This document shows, piece after piece, positions 61,005 to 64,000 of a stretch of DNA of 64,000 nucleotides (the stretch's first letter is position 1; every line of letters begins with the position of its first letter). A program made the translations under genes and the position numbers. This DNA comes from Oscheius dolichura (lineage: Eukaryota; Nematoda; Chromadorea; Rhabditida; Rhabditidae). The DNA lies in contig OW051492.1 in the NCBI GenBank assembly GCA_932521035.1, positions 248,001 to 312,000 of the forward strand, written 5' to 3'. The notes below the pieces were generated by a model that was given only the letters and a program-made list of their open reading frames with translations, was not told where the DNA came from and searched no databases.

Positions 61005-62120
61005 ATTAAAATAAGAACACACAAGCCATTGTTAATAAAACGAGCGCTGCGTGGAGAAGCATTTTGTTTTCAAAACTTGTCGTAGCTTGCTGTTTCATTT
61101 GTACTCCTAGTTCTTGGAGAACACTTCTGGGAATCACGCAGTTTATATTGTAAGAATGAACCAAATTGGATTTCTCGTTGTAGTGGTCAATGTGGATGCT
61201 GGAAATAAATACATTATGTGTGATTTTAACGATTGGCGTACTCGAGTTTGTTCTGGGTAGTATTCAATGTGCAGCTCTCCTCCCAAATGAAGATGGAATT
61301 TGGATGTTCTGGTGGGATTTCTTCCATATAGGCTTGATTTTCATGTAGTTGAGCCGATTTCTAAATTGCCATTTATTGGATAAGATTGGTACTGTAGAGG
61401 AAAAGTAGGAAATAACTTACAATGTGGAGATGTCCTTGCATTGGATGGTTATTTACCCAGTTGTCGTACGAAAATAAGGGTACCGTAAAGATTAAATCAA
61501 ACGTTTTGCTCTTGTGATCCACGGAGAGCAGTTCTACATGTTGACAGGCGGGGTTGAATAACGTTTCCTTCTCTTTTAGAGACAGCGTTTTCCAATTACT
61601 GGCAGGTTGGACACCGGGGGAAGTACCATTTGATTTGTTAACATTCATGGCTGGCTTCTCTGATACCATCTTCCACAAGAGGGCAACATTATAACAAGCC
61701 ACCAGCATGAGAACCATCAAGATGCATACATAGGCCACATAAGTGCTTTTTCCCTCTATTTTCTTGGCATCCTGATTCAGGGTAGGATTGATATCAGCTT
61801 CTACTTCTTCAACATCAGCAAGAACTTCTTCGGCTTGAGGCTCCTGTTCGTTTTCCTCGCCGTGTTCTTCTCCAACTTCTTCGCCGTCTGTCTCCCTCTC
61901 CTGGTCAGAAGAAGAATCCTTCTCAAGTGCGGTTAATTCTCCATCATAGTCAATATCCGATTCCTCATTCAAAAGCAGATCATCCAAGTTGAAACCATGG
62001 CAATTATCAGTCCCATTCTTAATATATCTGTCTAAAGAAATAATAAAAACCAACCTGTTCTCCTTCTTGCAGCGGCATCATCTCCAAATTGCTCTCCAAA
62101 TGGTAACTGTCCCGGGCCAT
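61005..62120 (-). CDS. two-span membrane protein, lumenal-domain family member P3
   Basis: Starts at 62120 (MARDSYHLESNLEMMPLQ). The head is the most acidic of the family (DGELTALEKDSSSDQERETD, EEVGEEHGEENEQEPQAEEV). First helix YVAYVCILMVLMLVACYNVA. The lumenal domain has an N-glycosylation-type NKSNGTS, LFNPACQHVELLSVDHKSK, FTVPLFSYDNWVNNHPMQ and GHLHI, then IPPEHPNSIFIWEESCTLN, IHIDHYNEKSNL and CVIPRSV. The second helix is at the very C terminus (LHAALVLLTMACVFLF). About 320 residues. One intron is short (about 23-30 bases near 62050), so that junction is tentative. Confidence 0.72.
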
Positions 62121-62310
62121 CACAGCCGACCAAAATAACAACTGAATGAAATTAGGTGGAATGAAGAAATCGATAACAAGGCTAGCTTTCCTTTTCTGGT
62201 TCTTGAACAGACCAGATGAAAGTAGCTCCGGCTTACTGTAATTGCCCTAGTTGGCTTTCGCGTCTGAATTTTGGCTTTTTAATTTCCTTACTTTGCTGAT
62301 AACCGCCGCT
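62121..62310. promoter_or_regulatory. divergent intergenic region, duplicate copy 2
   Basis: Spacer between the head-to-head starts of P3 and P4. Shares GCTAGCTTTC and GAACAGACCAGATGAAAG with the P2 spacer, in the same order, so the spacer was duplicated with its flanking gene starts. Confidence 0.55.
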
Positions 62311-63465
62311 ATGGACGCTACAGCGGCCGATCAGGATTTAGAACGTCTTCAAAAGGAAAATTTACTCTTTATATACATGAATTGTAACCATTTTATAGGC
62401 TCTAGAGGATCTTAATAATCATGTAGATGAGCGCAAAAAGATGGTCGATGACGAATCCAAGATATTGCCTATTGTTCGAGGATTAGACCGGGGACTTCAA
62501 AAACTGGGCCGAGCTCTTCTATCCATAGGAGGCCGTTTTAAACGAGAACTTCGTGTGATTCTTCTAATCCTCATCTTTTCTTTTCTCTGGCAGCAGTTTA
62601 CCGATTATGGTCTCAACACGGGTGAGCTTGATTCTATCCACATCTTGAACCGCTGTTTAGATCCCGAATTCGGTGCTGAGTATCTTATGAAATGGGATAG
62701 CCAGCTAGGAATGGTCAAGGCAGAGAATCCTGCAAAGTTAGACAGTGGAACGTTTACCGGAGAAAATAAAGGAAATGACAGTCTAAAATGTCAACGAGTG
62801 AAATTGATAAGCTGGAATCCCATGACACTAGAGTATACCATCGAGATACTCGCCCCGTTGCCGTTGCTCCGCTTGGAGGACAAGGACGTAAGTTTTTACA
62901 AAACCTTTACTTTGGTCTTTTACTTCTAGTATTTTTCAGGATCTGGTTTATCATCCCGAGCATAATCTCGAAGGACCCAGAGTTATGATCAGTGCTGATG
63001 ATTTTGCTCGAATCTTCGTTGTCAAGGATATAATCTTCCGGAATCTCAATGACGACTCTCCGTAAGATTTATCCATTTCCTTGTTTTTCTGGAAGGGATT
63101 CCCCGTGGGAACTTTCTTTTTTATGGTCTCCTCTTGAACTGGGACTCTCTCCCAACGAAACCAGCGCTAAATAGTCTTCAACCCATTGTTTTTGTTTCAG
63201 ATTGTTTAAAATTCCCGTGTTTATTTTGCAAGAAGGAATGCCAACTCGGCGCTACAAGGACATCGTGTGCTCGGATAAGGAGATTCGGAATGGAGCCCTT
63301 GTGAAGGTGTTCAAGGAGAAACAGCACTACACCTACAGGATTGAGCAAAAGTACCCCGACAACGTTTTCGTCCACTTGATTACTAGTGTCTTCCGAGAAT
63401 TTCCCACTCTATCCTACATTATCCCAGCGGCTTTCGCCTTTATCTTGGATTACGTCCTCTATTAA
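62311..63465 (+). CDS. two-span membrane protein P4, distant relative, divergent from P3
   Basis: Starts at 62311 (MDATAADQDLERLQK). The next exon begins ALEDLNNHVDERKK after a 43-base intron whose donor would be GA rather than GT. The first helix is VILLILIFSFLWQQF. The lumenal part has CQRVKLISWNPMTLEYTIEI then LAPLPLLRLED, the exon with DDFARIFVVKDIIFRNLN and the exon LFKIPVFILQEGMPTRRYKD plus TYRIEQKYPDNVFVHLI. The second helix is near the C terminus (LSYIIPAAFAFILDYVLY). The C-x2-V-x-L spacing and strand pattern follow P1-P3, but identity is low. It has a coiled-coil-like basic head instead of the acidic head, and could be a partner subunit of the P1-P3 type. Confidence 0.65.
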
Positions 63466-63491
63466 TTGTATTGGTCAATAAAATACCATCT

Positions 63492-64000
63492 TTATTGAAT
63501 TGCTAGCCATTTTGAGACAAATAATCCGATAACGAAGGATAGAATATACAAAAGGAGTTGGATAATTCGGTCGTCTAACTCCCTCCTTCCTTCCTTCTCT
63601 CTAGCCTCGACAATCTTTCGGATATTCTTTTCGGGGCAGTGAACACGGTAGCTAACCTTGGAAATGGTCTCCTTCTCAATAAATATGGCCAAAATATAAT
63701 GGTCTATCCTGAAAATTAAACAATATAGAGCGAATACTGTAGGGAGCCACCTCTGGACTGAATCCAAGTGCCCAGTTTGATTTGCCCTCCATATTAGGTA
63801 ATTCCCAGCGTTGACGATAATTTCCACGTATTTTGAAGAGCCTACTTGTTTTCCAGTTTCAGAAAATGCCTGCAACCCTTCTTTATTTAAAGGAACTGTC
63901 AGGGGCCAAGTGAAAGTGATCATTTGATCCTAAGCAACCGAGTCTCAAGCGACTGACTACGTATGGGCCTATTCTCTATCTAAAATTTTCATTTCGGGGT
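63492..64000 (-). CDS. two-span membrane protein, lumenal-domain family member P5, partial
   Basis: C-terminal part only; the gene runs off the right edge, and its upstream exon border lies near 63925. Visible: TFTWPLTVPLNKEGLQAFSE, aligned with the FTVPLFSY...W segment of P3, then YVEIIVNAGNYLIWRANQTG, aligned with the SIFIWEE...T segment. A 44-base intron leads to RIDHYILAIF, VSYRVHCPEKNIRKIV (the C-x-I-P-E position), a charged stretch and the last helix IIQLLLYILSFVIGLFVS. The stop codon is overlapped by an AATAAA word. Confidence 0.62.

Noticed and set aside
57623-63465. Naming the P1-P5 proteins as seipin
   Set aside because: The helix-lumenal-helix plan fits, but I could not align conserved seipin residues, so the name is not used.

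Overview
This window is eukaryotic and metazoan: genes are split by many very short introns (about 38-60 bases, mostly GT..AG with TTTTAG or TTTCAG acceptors), proteins have animal-specific families, and AATAAA-type 3' ends are packed tightly. The gene set (a KRIT1/KRI-1 homologue, a MIG-18-like cysteine-repeat secreted protein, a HAF/TAP-like half ABC transporter, an SKP1 paralogue, a kinase-less TRPM channel, CLN3), splice acceptors sitting directly before start codons, and frequent TACTGTAG/CTACAGTA words all suggest a nematode-like animal. The clade cannot be fixed from this sequence alone.

Layout. 1-1.4 kb (+): internal part of a KRIT1 gene that loses recognisable similarity in its FERM domain. 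1.4-7.1 kb: no convincing gene. 7.1-7.8 kb (-): secreted Fn1-like repeat protein. 8.1-11.1 kb (-): complete TAP/HAF-like ABC half transporter. 11.7-12.3 kb (-): SKP1. 12.8-13.1 kb (-): possible two-exon small protein. 13.6-18.3 kb (-): SNRK kinase. 19.0-21.0 kb (+): alpha-SNAP, with a ZNF511-like zinc-finger gene lying inside its first intron. 22-24.5 kb: a possible cysteine-rich exon, then a GC-rich promoter-like region with a 27-G run. 24.5-25.9 kb (+): acidic nuclear-type protein with weak IER-like features.

26.8-36.6 kb (-): at least fifteen tandem genes for tiny single-span membrane proteins. Nearly all have the same two-exon design: a proline/acidic head, a short basic or aromatic hinge, and a C-terminal transmembrane helix. 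This array is the strongest candidate for an undescribed system. tRNA-derived SINE-like elements flank it and recur in a TRPM intron.

36.6-43.9 kb: gene-poor, with one unidentified plus-strand gene (39.3-41.6 kb). 44.0-50.0 kb (+): TRPM channel. 50.2-51.7 and 52.5-53.5 kb (-): two unrecognised multi-exon membrane proteins. 53.8-54.5 kb (-): PH-domain protein with an acylation-type N terminus. 55.4-57.6 kb (+): CLN3 (battenin).

57.6-64 kb: a second lineage-expanded family, of two-span proteins with an acidic cytoplasmic head and a lumenal/extracellular domain. Three complete minus-strand genes, one partial minus-strand gene, a plus-strand relative and a truncated plus-strand copy are present. 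The intergenic region between head-to-head members has been duplicated. Minisatellites lie at 53.6 kb and 60.5 kb.

All exon junctions were inferred by eye from reading frame and splice consensus, so ends may be off by a base or two.
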